A stretch of 64,000 bases of DNA from assembly GCA_944474755.1 (NCBI GenBank), contig OX104119.1:80589873-80653872 (forward strand), read 5' to 3'. The notes below the pieces were generated by a model that made no database searches, was not told where the DNA came from, and was given only the letters and a program-made list of their open reading frames with translations. Numbering within the stretch: position 1 is the stretch's first letter; every line of letters begins with the position of its first letter. Shown here in pieces: positions 1 through 12,639 of this stretch. Position numbers and translations under genes: made by a program. This DNA comes from Limnoperna fortunei. Lineage: Eukaryota; Mollusca; Bivalvia; Mytilida; Modiolidae.

Positions 1-3000
1 TGTCCTAGTCATAGCCAGCTGTAACTCTAGAACAGATCTACATGAGACCATTGTAATGTCCTAGCCATAGCCAGCTGTAACTCTAGAACAGATCTACATG
101 AGACCATTGTAATGTCCTAGCCATAGCCAGCTGTAACTCTAGAACAGATCTACATGAGATCATTGTAATGTCCTAGCCATAGCCAGCTGTAACTCAAGAA
201 CAGATCTACATGAGACCATTGTAATGATCTAGCCATAGCCAGCTGTAACTCTAGAACAGATCTACATGAGATCATTGTAATGTCCTAGCCATAGCCAGCT
301 GTAACTCTAGAACAGATCTCCATGAGATCATTGTAATGTCCAAGCCATAGCCAGCTGTAATTCTAGAACAGATCTACATGAGATTGTAATGTACTAGCCA
401 TAGCCAGCTGTAACTCTAGAACAGATCTACATGAGACCATTGTAATGTCCTAGCCATAGCCAGCTGTAACTCTAGAACAGATCTACATGAGATCATTGTA
501 ATGTCCTAGCCATAGCCAGCTGTAACTCTAGGACAGATCTACATGAGATTGTAATGTACTAGCCATAGCCAGCTGTAACTCTAGAACAGATCTACATGAG
601 ACCATTGTAATGTCCTAGCCATAGCCAGCTGTAACTCTAGAACAGATCTACATGAGATCATTGTAATGTCCTAGCCATAGCCAGCTGTAACTCTAGAACA
701 GATCTACATGAGACCATTGTAATGTCCTAGCCATAGCCAGCTGTAACTCTAAAACAGATCTACATGAGATTGTAATGTACTAGCCATAGCCAGCTGTAAC
801 TCTAGAACAGATCTACATGAGACCATTGTAATGTCCTAGCCATAGCCAGCTGTAACTCTAGAACAGATCTACATGAGATCATTGTAATGTCCTAGCCATA
901 GCCAGCTGTAACTCTAGAACAGATCTACATGAGATTGTAATGTACTAGCCATAGCCAGCTGTAACTCTAGAACAGATCTACATGAGACCATTGTAATGTC
1001 CTAGCCATAGCCAGCTGTAACTCTAGGACAGATCTACATGAGATTGTAATGTACAAGCCATAGCCAGCTGTAACTCTAGAACAGATCTACATGAGACCAT
1101 TGTAATGTCCTAGCCATAGCCAGCTGTAACTCTAGAACAGATCTACATGAGATCATTGTAATGTCCTAGCCATAGCCAGCTGTAACTCTAGAACAGATCT
1201 ACATGAGATCATTGTAATGTCCTAGCCATAGCCAGCTGTAACTTAAGAACAGATCTACATGAGATTGTAATGTACTAGCCATAGCCAGCTGTAACTCTAG
1301 AACAGATCTACATGAGACCATTGTAATGTCCTAGCCATAGCCAGCTGTAACTCTAGAACAGATCTACATGAGACCATTGTAATGTCCTAGCCATAGCCAG
1401 CTGTAACTCTAGAACAGATCTACATGAGACCATTGTAATGTCCTAGCCATAGCCAGCTGTAACTCTAGGACAGATCTACATGAGATTGTAATGTACTAGC
1501 CATAGCCAGCTGTAACTCTAGAACAGATCTACATGAGACCATTGTAATGTCCTAGCCATAGCCAGATGTAACTCTAGAATAGATCTACATGAGATCATTG
1601 TAATGTCCTAGCCATAGCCAGCTGTAACTCTAGAACAGATCTACATGAGATAATTGTAATGTCCTAGCCATAGCCAGCTGTAACTCAAAAACAGATCTAC
1701 ATGAGACCATTGTAATGTACTAGCCATAGCCAGCTGTAACTTTAGAACAGATCTACATGAGATCATTGTAATGTCCTAGCTGTAGCCAGCTGTAACTCTA
1801 GAACAGATCTACATGAGATCATTGTAATGTCCTAGCCATAGCCAGCTGTAACTCTAGAACAGATCTACATGAGACCATTGTAATGTCCTAGCTGTAGCCA
1901 GCTGTAACTCTAGGACAGATCTACATGAGACCATTGTAATGCCCTAGCCATAGCCAGCTGTAACTCTAGAATAGATCTACATGAGACCATTGTAATGTCC
2001 TAGCCATAGCCAGCTGTACCTCTAGAACAGATCTACATGAGATTGTAATGTCCTAGCCATAGCCAGCTGTAACTCTAGAACAGATCTACATGAGACCATT
2101 GTAATGTCCTAGCCATAGCCAGCTGTTACTCTAGAACAGATCTACATGAGATCATTATAATGTCCTAGCCATAGCCAGCTGTAACCCTAGAACAGATCTA
2201 CATGAGATCATTGTAATGTCCTAGCCATAGCCAGCTGTAACTCTAGAATAGATCTACATGAGACCATTGTAATGTCCTAGCCATAGCCAGCTGTACCTCT
2301 AGAACAGATCTACATGAGATTGTAATGTCCTAGCCATAGCCAGCTGTAACTCTAGAACAGATCTACATGAGACCATTGTAATGTCCTAGCCATAGCCAGC
2401 TGTAACTCTAGAACAGATCTACATGAGATCATTGTAATGTCCTAGCCATAGCCAGCTGTAACTCTAGAACAGATTTACATGAGATCATTGTAATGTCCTA
2501 GCCATAGCCAGCTGTAACTCTAGAACAGATCTACATGAGATTGTAATGTACTAGCCATAGCCAGCTGTAACTCTAGAACAGATCTACATGAGACCATTGT
2601 AATGTCCTAGCCATAGCCAGCTGTAACTCTAGAACAGATCTACATGAGATCATTGTAATGTCCTAGCCATAGCCAGCTGTAACTCTAGAACAGATCTACA
2701 TGAGATTGTAATGTACTAGCCATAGCCAGGTGTAACTCTAGAACAGATCTACATGAGACAATTGTAATGTCCTAGCCATAGCCAGGTGTAACTCTAGAAC
2801 AGATCTACATGAGACAATTGTAATGTCCTAGCCATAGCCGGCTGTAACTCTAGGACAGATCTACATGAGATTGTAATGTACTAGCCATAGCCAGCTGTAA
2901 CTCTAGAACAGATCTACATGAGACCATTGTAATGTCCTAGCCATAGCCAGCTGTAACTCTAGAACAGATCTACATGAGATCATTGTAATGTCCTAGCCAT

Positions 3001-6000
3001 AGCCAGCTGTAACTCTAGAACAGATCTACATGAGATCATTGTAATGTCCTAGCCATAGCCAGCTGTAACTCTAGAACAGATCTACATGAGATCATTGTAA
3101 TGTCCTAGCCATAGCCAGCTGTAACTCTAGGACAGATCTACATGAGATTGTAATGTACTAGCCATAGCCAGCTGTAACTCTAGAACAGATCTACATGAGA
3201 CCATTGTAATGTCCTAGCCATAGCCAGCTGTAACTCTAGAACAGATCTACATGAGATCATTGTAATGTCCTAGCCATAGCAAGCTGTAACTCTAGAACAG
3301 ATCTACATGAGATCATTGTAATGTCCTAGCCATAGCAAGCTGTTACTCTAGAACAGATCTACATGAGATCATTGTAATGTCCTAACCATAGCCAGCTGTA
3401 ACTCAAAAACAGATCTACATGAGACCATTGTAATGTCCTAGCCATAGCCAGCTGTAACTTTAGAACAGATCTACATGAGAGATCATTGTAATGTCCTAGC
3501 TGTAGCCAGCTGTAACTCTAGAACAGATCTACATGAGATCATTGTAATGTCCTAGTCATAGCCAGCTGTAACTCTAGAACAGATCTACATGAGACCATTG
3601 TAATGTCCTAGCTGTAGCCAGCTGTAACTCTAGGACAGATCTACATGAGACCATTGTAATGCCCTAGCCATAGCCAGCTGTAACTCTAGAACAGATCTAC
3701 ATGAGATTGTAATGTCCTAGCCATAGCCAGCTGTAACTCTAGAACAGATCTACATGAGACCATTGTAATGTCCTAGCCATAGCCAGCTGTAACTCTAGAA
3801 CAGATCTACATGAGACCATTGTAATGTCCTAGCCATAGCCAGCTGTAACTCAAGAACAGATCTACATGAGACCATTGTAATGTCCTAGCCATAGCCAGCT
3901 GTAACTCTAGAACACATCTACATGAGATCATTGTAATGTCCTAGCCATAGCTAGCTGTAACTCTAGAACAGATCTACATGAGATTGTAATGTACTAGCCA
4001 TAGCCAGCTGTAACTCTAGAACAGATCTACATGAGACCATTGTAATGTACTAGCCATAGCCAGCTGTACCTCTAGAACAGATCTACATGAGATTGTAATG
4101 TCCTAGCCATAGCCAGCTGTAACTCTAGAACAGATCTACATGAGACCATTGTAATGTCCTAGCCATAGCCAGCTGTTACTCTAGAACAGATCTACATGAG
4201 ATCATTATAATGTCCTAGCCATAGCCAGCTGTAACCCTAGAACAGATCTACATGAGATCATTGTAATGTCCTAGCCATAGCCAGCTGTAACTCTAGAATA
4301 GATCTACATGAGACCATTGTAATGTCCTAGCCATAGCCAGCTGTACCTCTAGAACAGATCTACATGAGATTGTAATGTCCTAGCCATAGCCAGCTGTAAC
4401 TCTAGAACAGATCTACATGAGACCATTGTAATGTCCTAGCCATAGCCAGCTGTAACTCTAGAACAGATCTACATGAGATCATTGTAATGTCCTAGCCATA
4501 GCCAGCTGTAACTCTAGAACAGATTTACATGAGATCATTGTAATGTCCTAGCCATAGCCAGCTGTAACTCTAGAACAGATCTACATGAGATTGTAATGTA
4601 CTAGCCATAGCCAGCTGTAACTCTAGAACAGATCTACATGAGACCATTGTAATGTCCTAGCCATAGCCAGCTGTAACTCTAGAACAGATCTACATGAGAT
4701 CATTGTAATGTCCTAGCCATAGCCAGCTGTAACTCTAGAACAGATCTACATGAGATTGTAATGTACTAGCCATAGCCAGGTGTAACTCTAGAACAGATCT
4801 ACATGAGACAATTGTAATGTCCTAGCCATAGCCAGGTGTAACTCTAGAACAGATCTACATGAGACAATTGTAATGTCCTAGCCATAGCCGGCTGTAACTC
4901 TAGGACAGATCTACATGAGATTGTAATGTACTAGCCATAGCCAGCTGTAACTCTAGAACAGATCTACATGAGACCATTGTAATGTCCTAGCCATAGCCAG
5001 CTGTAACTCTAGAACAGATCTACATGAGATCATTGTAATGTCCTAGCCATAGCCAGCTGTAACTCTAGAACAGATCTACATGAGATCATTGTAATGTCCT
5101 AGCCATAGCCAGCTGTAACTCTAGAACAGATCTACATGAGATCATTGTAATGTCCTAGCCATAGCCAGCTGTAACTCTAGGACAGATCTACATGAGATTG
5201 TAATGTACTAGCCATAGCCAGCTGTAACTCTAGAACAGATCTACATGAGACCATTGTAATGTCCTAGCCATAGCCAGCTGTAACTCTAGAACAGATCTAC
5301 ATGAGATCATTGTAATGTCCTAGCCATAGCAAGCTGTAACTCTAGAACAGATCTACATGAGATCATTGTAATGTCCTAGCCATAGCAAGCTGTTACTCTA
5401 GAACAGATCTACATGAGATCATTGTAATGTCCTAACCATAGCCAGCTGTAACTCAAAAACAGATCTACATGAGACCATTGTAATGTCCTAGCCATAGCCA
5501 GCTGTAACTTTAGAACAGATCTACATGAGAGATCATTGTAATGTCCTAGCTGTAGCCAGCTGTAACTCTAGAACAGATCTACATGAGATCATTGTAATGT
5601 CCTAGTCATAGCCAGCTGTAACTCTAGAACAGATCTACATGAGACCATTGTAATGTCCTAGCTGTAGCCAGCTGTAACTCTAGGACAGATCTACATGAGA
5701 CCATTGTAATGCCCTAGCCATAGCCAGCTGTAACTCTAGAACAGATCTACATGAGATTGTAATGTCCTAGCCATAGCCAGCTGTAACTCTAGAACAGATC
5801 TACATGAGACCATTGTAATGTCCTAGCCATAGCCAGCTGTAACTCTAGAACAGATCTACATGAGACCATTGTAATGTCCTAGCCATAGCCAGCTGTAACT
5901 CAAGAACAGATCTACATGAGACCATTGTAATGTCCTAGCCATAGCCAGCTGTAACTCTAGAACACATCTACATGAGATCATTGTAATGTCCTAGCCATAG

Positions 6001-9000
6001 CTAGCTGTAACTCTAGAACAGATCTACATGAGACCATTGTAATGTCCTAGCCATAGCCAGCTGTAACTCTAGAACAGATCTACATGAGACCATTGTAATG
6101 TACTAGCCATAGCCAGCTGTAACTCTAGAACAGATCTACATGAGATCATTGTAATGTCCTAGCCATAGCCAGCTGTAACTCTAGGACAGATCTACATGAG
6201 ATTGTAATGTACTAGCCATAGCCAGCTGTAACTCTAGAACAGATCTACATGAGACCATTGTAATGTCCTAGCCATAGCCAGCTGTAACTCTAGAACAGAT
6301 CTACATGAGATCATTGTAATGTCCTAGCCATAGCCAGCTGTAACTCTAGAACAGATCTACATGAGATCATTGTAATGTCCTAGCCATAGCCAGCTGTAAC
6401 TCTAGAACAGATCTACATGAGATTGTAATGTACTAGCCATAGCCAGCTGTAACTCTAGAACAGATCTACATGAGATCATTGTAATGTCCTAGCCATAGCC
6501 AGCTGTAACTCTAGAACAGATCTACATGAGATCATTGTAATGTCCTAGCCATAGCCAGCTGTAACTCTAGAACAGATCTACATGAGATTGTAATGTACTA
6601 GCCATAGCCAGCTGTAACTCTAGAACAGATCTACATGAGACCATTGTAATGCCCTAGCCATAGCCAGCTGTAACTCTAGAATAGATCTACATGAGACCAT
6701 TGTAATGTCCTAGCCATAGCCAGCTGTACCTCTAGAACAGATCTACATGAGATTGTAATGTCCTAGCCATAGCCAGCTGTAACTCTAGAACAGATCTACA
6801 TGAGACCATTGTAATGTCCTAGCCATAGCCAGCTGTTACTCTAGAACAGATCTACATGAGATCATTATAATGTCCTAGCCATAGCCAGCTGTAACCCTAG
6901 AACAGATCTACATGAGATCATTGTAATGTCCTAGCCATAGCCAGCTGTAACTCTAGAATAGATCTACATGAGACCATTGTAATGTCCTAGCCATAGCCAG
7001 CTGTACCTCTAGAACAGATCTACATGAGATTGTAATGTCCTAGCCATAGCCAGCTGTAACTCTAGAACAGATCTACATGAGACCATTGTAATGTCCTAGC
7101 CATAGCCAGCTGTAACTCTAGAACAGATCTACATGAGATCATTGTAATGTCCTAGCCATAGCCAGCTGTAACTCTAGAACAGATTTACATGAGATCATTG
7201 TAATGTCCTAGCCATAGCCAGCTGTAACTCTAGAACAGATCTACATGAGATTGTAATGTACTAGCCATAGCCAGCTGTTACTCTAGAACAGATCTACATG
7301 AGACCATTGTAATGTCCTAGCCATAGCCAGCTGTAACTCTAGAACAGATCTACATGAGATCATTGTAATGTCCTAGCCATAGCCAGCTGTAACTCTAGAA
7401 CAGATCTACATGAGATTGTAATGTACTAGCCATAGCCAGGTGTAACTCTAGAACAGATCTACATGAGACAATTGTAATGTCCTAGCCATAGCCAGGTGTA
7501 ACTCTAGAACAGATCTACATGAGACAATTGTAATGTCCTAGCCATAGCCGGCTGTAACTCTAGGACAGATCTACATGAGATTGTAATGTACTAGCCATAG
7601 CCAGCTGTAACTCTAGAACAGATCTACATGAGACCATTGTAATGTCCTAGCCATAGCCAGCTGTAACTCTAGAACAGATCTACATGAGATCATTGTAATG
7701 TCCTAGCCATAGCCAGCTGTAACTCTAGAACAGATCTACATGAGATCATTGTAATGTCCTAGCCATAGCCAGCTGTAACTCTAGAACAGATCTACATGAG
7801 ATCATTGTAATGTCCTAGCCATAGCCAGCTGTAACTCTAGGACAGATCTACATGAGATTGTAATGTACTAGCCATAGCCAGCTGTAACTCTAGAACAGAT
7901 CTACATGAGACCATTGTAATGTCCTAGCCATAGCCAGCTGTAACTCTAGAACAGATCTACATGAGATCATTGTAATGTCCTAGCCATAGCAAGCTGTAAC
8001 TCTAGAACAGATCTACATGAGATCATTGTAATGTCCTAGCCATAGCAAGCTGTTACTCTAGAACAGATCTACATGAGATCATTGTAATGTCCTAACCATA
8101 GCCAGCTGTAACTCAAAAACAGATCTACATGAGACCATTGTAATGTCCTAGCCATAGCCAGCTGTAACTTTAGAACAGATCTACATGAGAGATCATTGTA
8201 ATGTCCTAGCTGTAGCCAGCTGTAACTCTAGAACAGATCTACATGAGATCATTGTAATGTCCTAGTCATAGCCAGCTGTAACTCTAGAACAGATCTACAT
8301 GAGACCATTGTAATGTCCTAGCTGTAGCCAGCTGTAACTCTAGGACAGATCTACATGAGACCATTGTAATGCCCTAGCCATAGCCAGCTGTAACTCTAGA
8401 ACAGATCTACATGAGATTGTAATGTCCTAGCCATAGCCAGCTGTAACTCTAGAACAGATCTACATGAGACCATTGTAATGTCCTAGCCATAGCCAGCTGT
8501 AACTCTAGAACAGATCTACATGAGACCATTGTAATGTCCTAGCCATAGCCAGCTGTAACTCAAGAACAGATCTACATGAGACCATTGTAATGTCCTAGCC
8601 ATAGCCAGCTGTAACTCTAGAACACATCTACATGAGATCATTGTAATGTCCTAGCCATAGCTAGCTGTAACTCTAGAACAGATCTACATGAGATTGTAAT
8701 GTACTAGCCATAGCCAGCTGTAACTCTAGAACAGATCTACATGAGACCATTGTAATGTACTAGCCATAGCCAGCTGTAACTCTAGAACAGATCTACATGA
8801 GATCATTGTAATGTCCTAGCCATAGCCAGCTGTAACTCTAGGACAGATCTACATGAGATTGTAATGTACTAGCCATAGCCAGCTGTAACTCTAGAACAGA
8901 TCTACATGAGACCATTGTAATGTCCTAGCCATAGCCAGCTGTAACTCTAGAACAGATCTACATGAGATCATTGTAATGTCCTAGCCATAGCCAGCTGTAA

Positions 9001-10889
9001 CTCTAGAACAGATCTACATGAGATCATTGTAATGTCCTAGCCATAGCCAGCTGTAACTCTAGAACAGATCTACATGAGATTGTAATGTACTAGCCATAGC
9101 CAGCTGTAACTCTAGAACAGATCTACATGAGATCATTGTAATGTCCTAGCCATAGCCAGCTGTAACTCTAGAACAGATCTACATGAGATCATTGTAATGT
9201 CCTAGCCATAGCCAGCTGTAACTCTAGAACAGATCTACATGAGATTGTAATGTACTAGCCATAGCCAGCTGTAACTCTAGAACAGATCTACATGAGACCA
9301 TTGTAATGTCCTAGCCATAGCCAGCTGTAACTCTAGGACAGATCTACATGAGATTGTAATGTACTAGCCATAGCCAGCTGTAACTCTAGAACAGATCTAC
9401 ATGAGACCATTGTAATGTCCTAGCCATAGCCAGCTGTAACTCTAGAACAGATCTACATGAGATCATTGTAATGTCCTAGCCATAGCCAGCTGTAACTCTA
9501 GAACAGATCTACATGAGATCATTGTAATGTCCTAGCCATAGCCAGCTGTAACTCTAGAACAGATCTACATGAGATTGTAATGTACTAGCCATAGCCAGCT
9601 GTAACTCTAGAACAGATCTACATGAGACCATTGTAATGTACTAGCCATAGCCAGCTGTAACTCTAGAACAGATCTACATGAGATCATTGTAATGTCCTAG
9701 CCATAGCCAGCTGTAACTCTAGGACAGATCTACATGAGATTGTAATGTACTAGCCATAGCCAGCTGTAACTCTAGAACAGATCTACATGAGACCATTGTA
9801 ATGTCCTAGCCATAGCCAGCTGTAACTCTAGAACAGATCTACATGAGATCATTGTAATGTCCTAGCCTTAGCCAGCTGTAACTCTAGAACAGATCTACAT
9901 GAGACCATTGTAATGTCCTAGCTGTAGCCAGCTGTAACTCTAGGACAGATCTACATGAGACCATTGTAATGCCCTAGCCATAGCCAGCTGTAACTCTAGA
10001 ACAGATCTACATGAGACCATTGTAATGTCCTAGCCATAGCCAGCTGTAACTCTAGAACAGATCTACATGAGATCATTGTAATGTCCTAGCCATAGCCAGC
10101 TGTAACTCAAAAACAGATCTACATGAGACCATTGTAATGTCCTAGCCATAGCCAGCTGTAACTTTAGAACAGATCTACATGAGATCATTGTAATGTCCTA
10201 GCTGTAGCCAGCTGTAACTCTAGAACAGATCTACATGAGATCATTGTAATGTCCTAGCCTTAGCCAGCTGTAACTCTAGAACAGATCTACATGAGACCAT
10301 TGTAATGTCCTAGCTGTAGCCAGCTGTAACTCTAGGACAGATCTACATGAGACCATTGTAATGCCCTAGCCATAGCCAGCTGTAACTCTAGAACAGATCT
10401 ACATGAGACCATTGTAATGTCCTAGCCATAGCCAGCTGTAACTCTAGAACAGATCTACATGAGATCATTGTAATGTCCTAGCCATAGCCAGCTGTAACTC
10501 TAGAACAGATCTACATGAGATCATTGTAATGTCCTAGCTGTAGCCAGCTGTTACTCTAGAACAGATCTACATGAGATCATTGTAATGTCCTAGCTGTAGC
10601 CAGCTGTTACTCTAGAACAGATCTACATGAGATCATTGTAATGTCCTAGCCATAGCCAGCTGTAACTCTAGAACAGATCTACATGAGATCATTGTAATGT
10701 CCTAGCCATAGCCAGCTGTAACTCTAGAATAGATCTACATGAGACCATTGTAATGTCCTAGCCATAGCCAGCTGTACCTCTAGAACAGATCTACATGAGA
10801 TTGTAATGTCCTAGCCATAGCCAGCTGTAACTCTAGAACAGATCTACATGAGACCATTGTAATGTCGTAACCATGGCCAGCTGTACCTC
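1..10889. repeat. 56-bp satellite array (main block)
   Basis: About 195 head-to-tail copies of a 56-bp monomer, recognisable by CCATAGCCAGCTGTAACTCT and AGAACAGATCTACATGAGA. A common 53-bp variant lacks 3 bp (GAGATTGTAA instead of GAGACCATTGTAA) and usually carries GTACTAG instead of GTCCTAG. The array begins before base 1, so its true length is unknown. By the exon map it lies inside CLP1 intron 7. Copies are nearly identical, which indicates recent homogenisation. Confidence 0.97.
1941..9260. repeat. Higher-order duplications of 2.0-2.7 kb inside the 56-bp satellite
   Basis: Blocks of about 35-48 monomers recur with the same private variants in the same order. Examples are GCCAGGTGTAAC twice running, GCCGGCTG, the 2-bp insertion ATGAGAGATCATT and AACACATC. 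Bases 2012-3983 match 4062-6033 at an offset of 2050. Bases about 4062-6600 match about 6722-9260 at an offset of 2660. Bases 1941-4050 match 6651-8760 at an offset of 4710. Differences within matched blocks are rare, for example GTTACTC at about 7277. Confidence 0.85.
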
Positions 10890-10895
10890 TAGAAC

Positions 10896-11380
10896 CAGAC
10901 TTGCCTACCCATTTCAGGCAAAAATAGTAAGGCACTCCCCAAAAAAATCGTAATTTGAGGTCAAAAATAGTAAAGCATATAATAAGTGTTGCAATATAGC
11001 CAGATATATTGTAGAAACTGCACATTTTTGTTGTCTTTAATTCTAAACAAATAATAACCTAACGGACACATCAAATTCAATGTATTGACTTCTGGTTTAA
11101 AGATGTATATTTTAAACTTGTCCCTGAAGCTTCAATTTAAACACAAAATTTAAAAGAACACAACATCGACAGGAAAGTTAACATATTTGTTTGATATAAC
11201 AGGAAGCGGAAATGCCAATGTAAAGATAATACACAGAGTCAAACTAAAAATGACGGAACGGAAATGACAAAAATCCGGATTTTTGAAAAATCGTAAGGAA
11301 TATAGTAAAAATCGTAATGGCGTAATATAGCCTTAAAAATCGGGAGCCTTACGCCAAAATCGTAAGGGTAGGCAAGTCTG
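10896..11380. mobile_element. 485-bp non-autonomous TIR transposon (MITE) inserted in the satellite
   Basis: The element starts CAGACTTGCCTACCC and ends with its exact reverse complement, GGGTAGGCAAGTCTG (15-bp perfect TIR). It is flanked by a direct repeat TAGAAC at 10890-10895 and 11381-11386, which is part of the satellite monomer and present once in uninterrupted copies, so it is a 6-bp target-site duplication. AAAATCGTAA/AAAATAGTAA motifs recur in direct orientation near both ends. No transposase coding is seen. The superfamily is unassigned; a 6-bp duplication is unusual. Confidence 0.85.
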
Positions 11381-11549
11381 TAGAACAGATCTACATGAAA
11401 TTGTAATGTCCTAGCCATAGCCAGCTGTAACTCTAGAACAGATCTACATGAGACCATTGTAATGTCCTAGCCATAGCCAGCTGTAACTCTAGAACAGATC
11501 TACATGAGATCATTGTAATGTCCTAGCTGTAGCCAGCTGTAACTCTAAA
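11381..11549. repeat. 56-bp satellite, terminal three copies after the MITE
   Basis: The same monomer resumes directly after the insertion and stops at AACTCTAAAACC near 11549, where unique sequence begins. This is the right-hand edge of the array. Confidence 0.93.
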
Positions 11550-12468
11550 ACCGACCTGAATATTCACAGATCCTTGCATAGTAAAGTGTTAAACCTTTAT
11601 AAGCAAAGATTTAAAAATTAATACTTCTTATTGTGGGTATTTTAGATATAGTTAGTCCACAATTAACATTAAATTCAGTCGACCACATTCAGTGAACTGC
11701 ACAGTGGACGTCCACTTATGTCTGTTACATACAGTAAACTGCTTTATGGTCTACAAATGACATTCATTAGTACCAATTTCTCAGCATGTGCACTCATTTT
11801 TTTGTATGCACCGTCTGCCCCCTTATTTTGGAGGCATGCAGATTATTTGGGGGTACAAAAGTACCCATTTTGTTTTGGAGTACAGGTTTACTAGTTTAAG
11901 TTTGAATATAAGTTATGTGCTTTATTTATGTAAACTGTTTTATTTCTGTATGCATTAAATGCTACAGGTAATTTTGATTTGATACTTGTGATTTTTGTGG
12001 CACTAGTTATCGTTATTATCTTCCTAGTCTTTGTAAGCTCCTAAGTCTCATGTGTCGGTGTATGGTCACACACTCGAATTTCTGTGATTTTCCTTCATTC
12101 AGGAATTGTTAAAATCCAAAGCCAAGTGTACTGAACAAATACCTTTGCATTTATTTCTCTAAATAAAATGTCAACTAAGATACCAAGGTTACGAAATTTA
12201 CTGCAATTGATTCCTCAACAAAAATATACATGTGTTTCATACAAATAATTGTCTGTTTGCAAAAGTGCCATCCATGGTAGTAAAAGTTCAGGGAACATAT
12301 AATTTTCAGGAAATCCTACTGGGCCTGAAAATTATATGTTCATTGAACTTTTTCTACCAGAAACATGTACTGCAGAACAAGAATGGGCATGCTGATTTCT
12401 TATACAGTAAATTTCACAAAACAGGAACTAAACACTGTAAACAAAGCAAAAGCAGACATGTCACTTAC
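11550..12468. other. Unique intron 7 sequence of CLP1
   Basis: AT-rich sequence with no exon-like stretch on either strand. It was searched specifically for the next CLP1 exon and none was found. It contains the 85-bp hairpin listed separately. Confidence 0.6.
12275..12359. repeat. 85-bp hairpin-forming inverted repeat
   Basis: Arms 12275-12310 and 12324-12359 (36 nt each, a few mismatches) pair around a 13-nt loop. The outer ends are TGGTAG and CTACCA, and the inner ends are TTTTCAGG and CCTGAAAA. It is in the CLP1 intron, 110 bp from exon 7. It could be a very small fold-back element. No target duplication is clear. Confidence 0.75.
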
Positions 12469-12639
12469 ACTTGTTAGATTTCTCTGCCTTCATATTTAGA
12501 CAGTCTGCCATTCTGGATACCAACATTTTAAACAATGGGTAATTGTGTGATGGGCTGGTGTGTCCGTAATGGAAAACCAATGGAGCATTGAGGTTGTATC
12601 CTTCTTCAATGTCTGCTGGCCTCTCTATAACAGCTGCTC
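12469..12639 (-). CDS. CLP1: CLP1 coding exon 7 (last exon in window)
   Basis: This 171-nt exon has acceptor TTTTAACAG and donor GTAAGTG. It encodes, after the split Gly, [20 protein letters not shown] and then [10 protein letters not shown]...[22 protein letters not shown], ending with one base of the next codon (phase 1). It matches IERPADVEEGF...APLVYHFGSTTPG and the R/ADV segment of human CLP1. The exon sits between two satellites: the 50-bp array begins about 100 bp upstream in transcript order and the 56-bp array lies about 0.9 kb downstream. No following exon (expected to encode a GCVINTCGW-like segment) is seen down to base 1. Confidence 0.93.

Noticed and set aside
1..11549. Regular repeats that might look like a CRISPR array
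   Set aside because: The monomers abut with no unique spacers, and the host is a eukaryote. It is a satellite.
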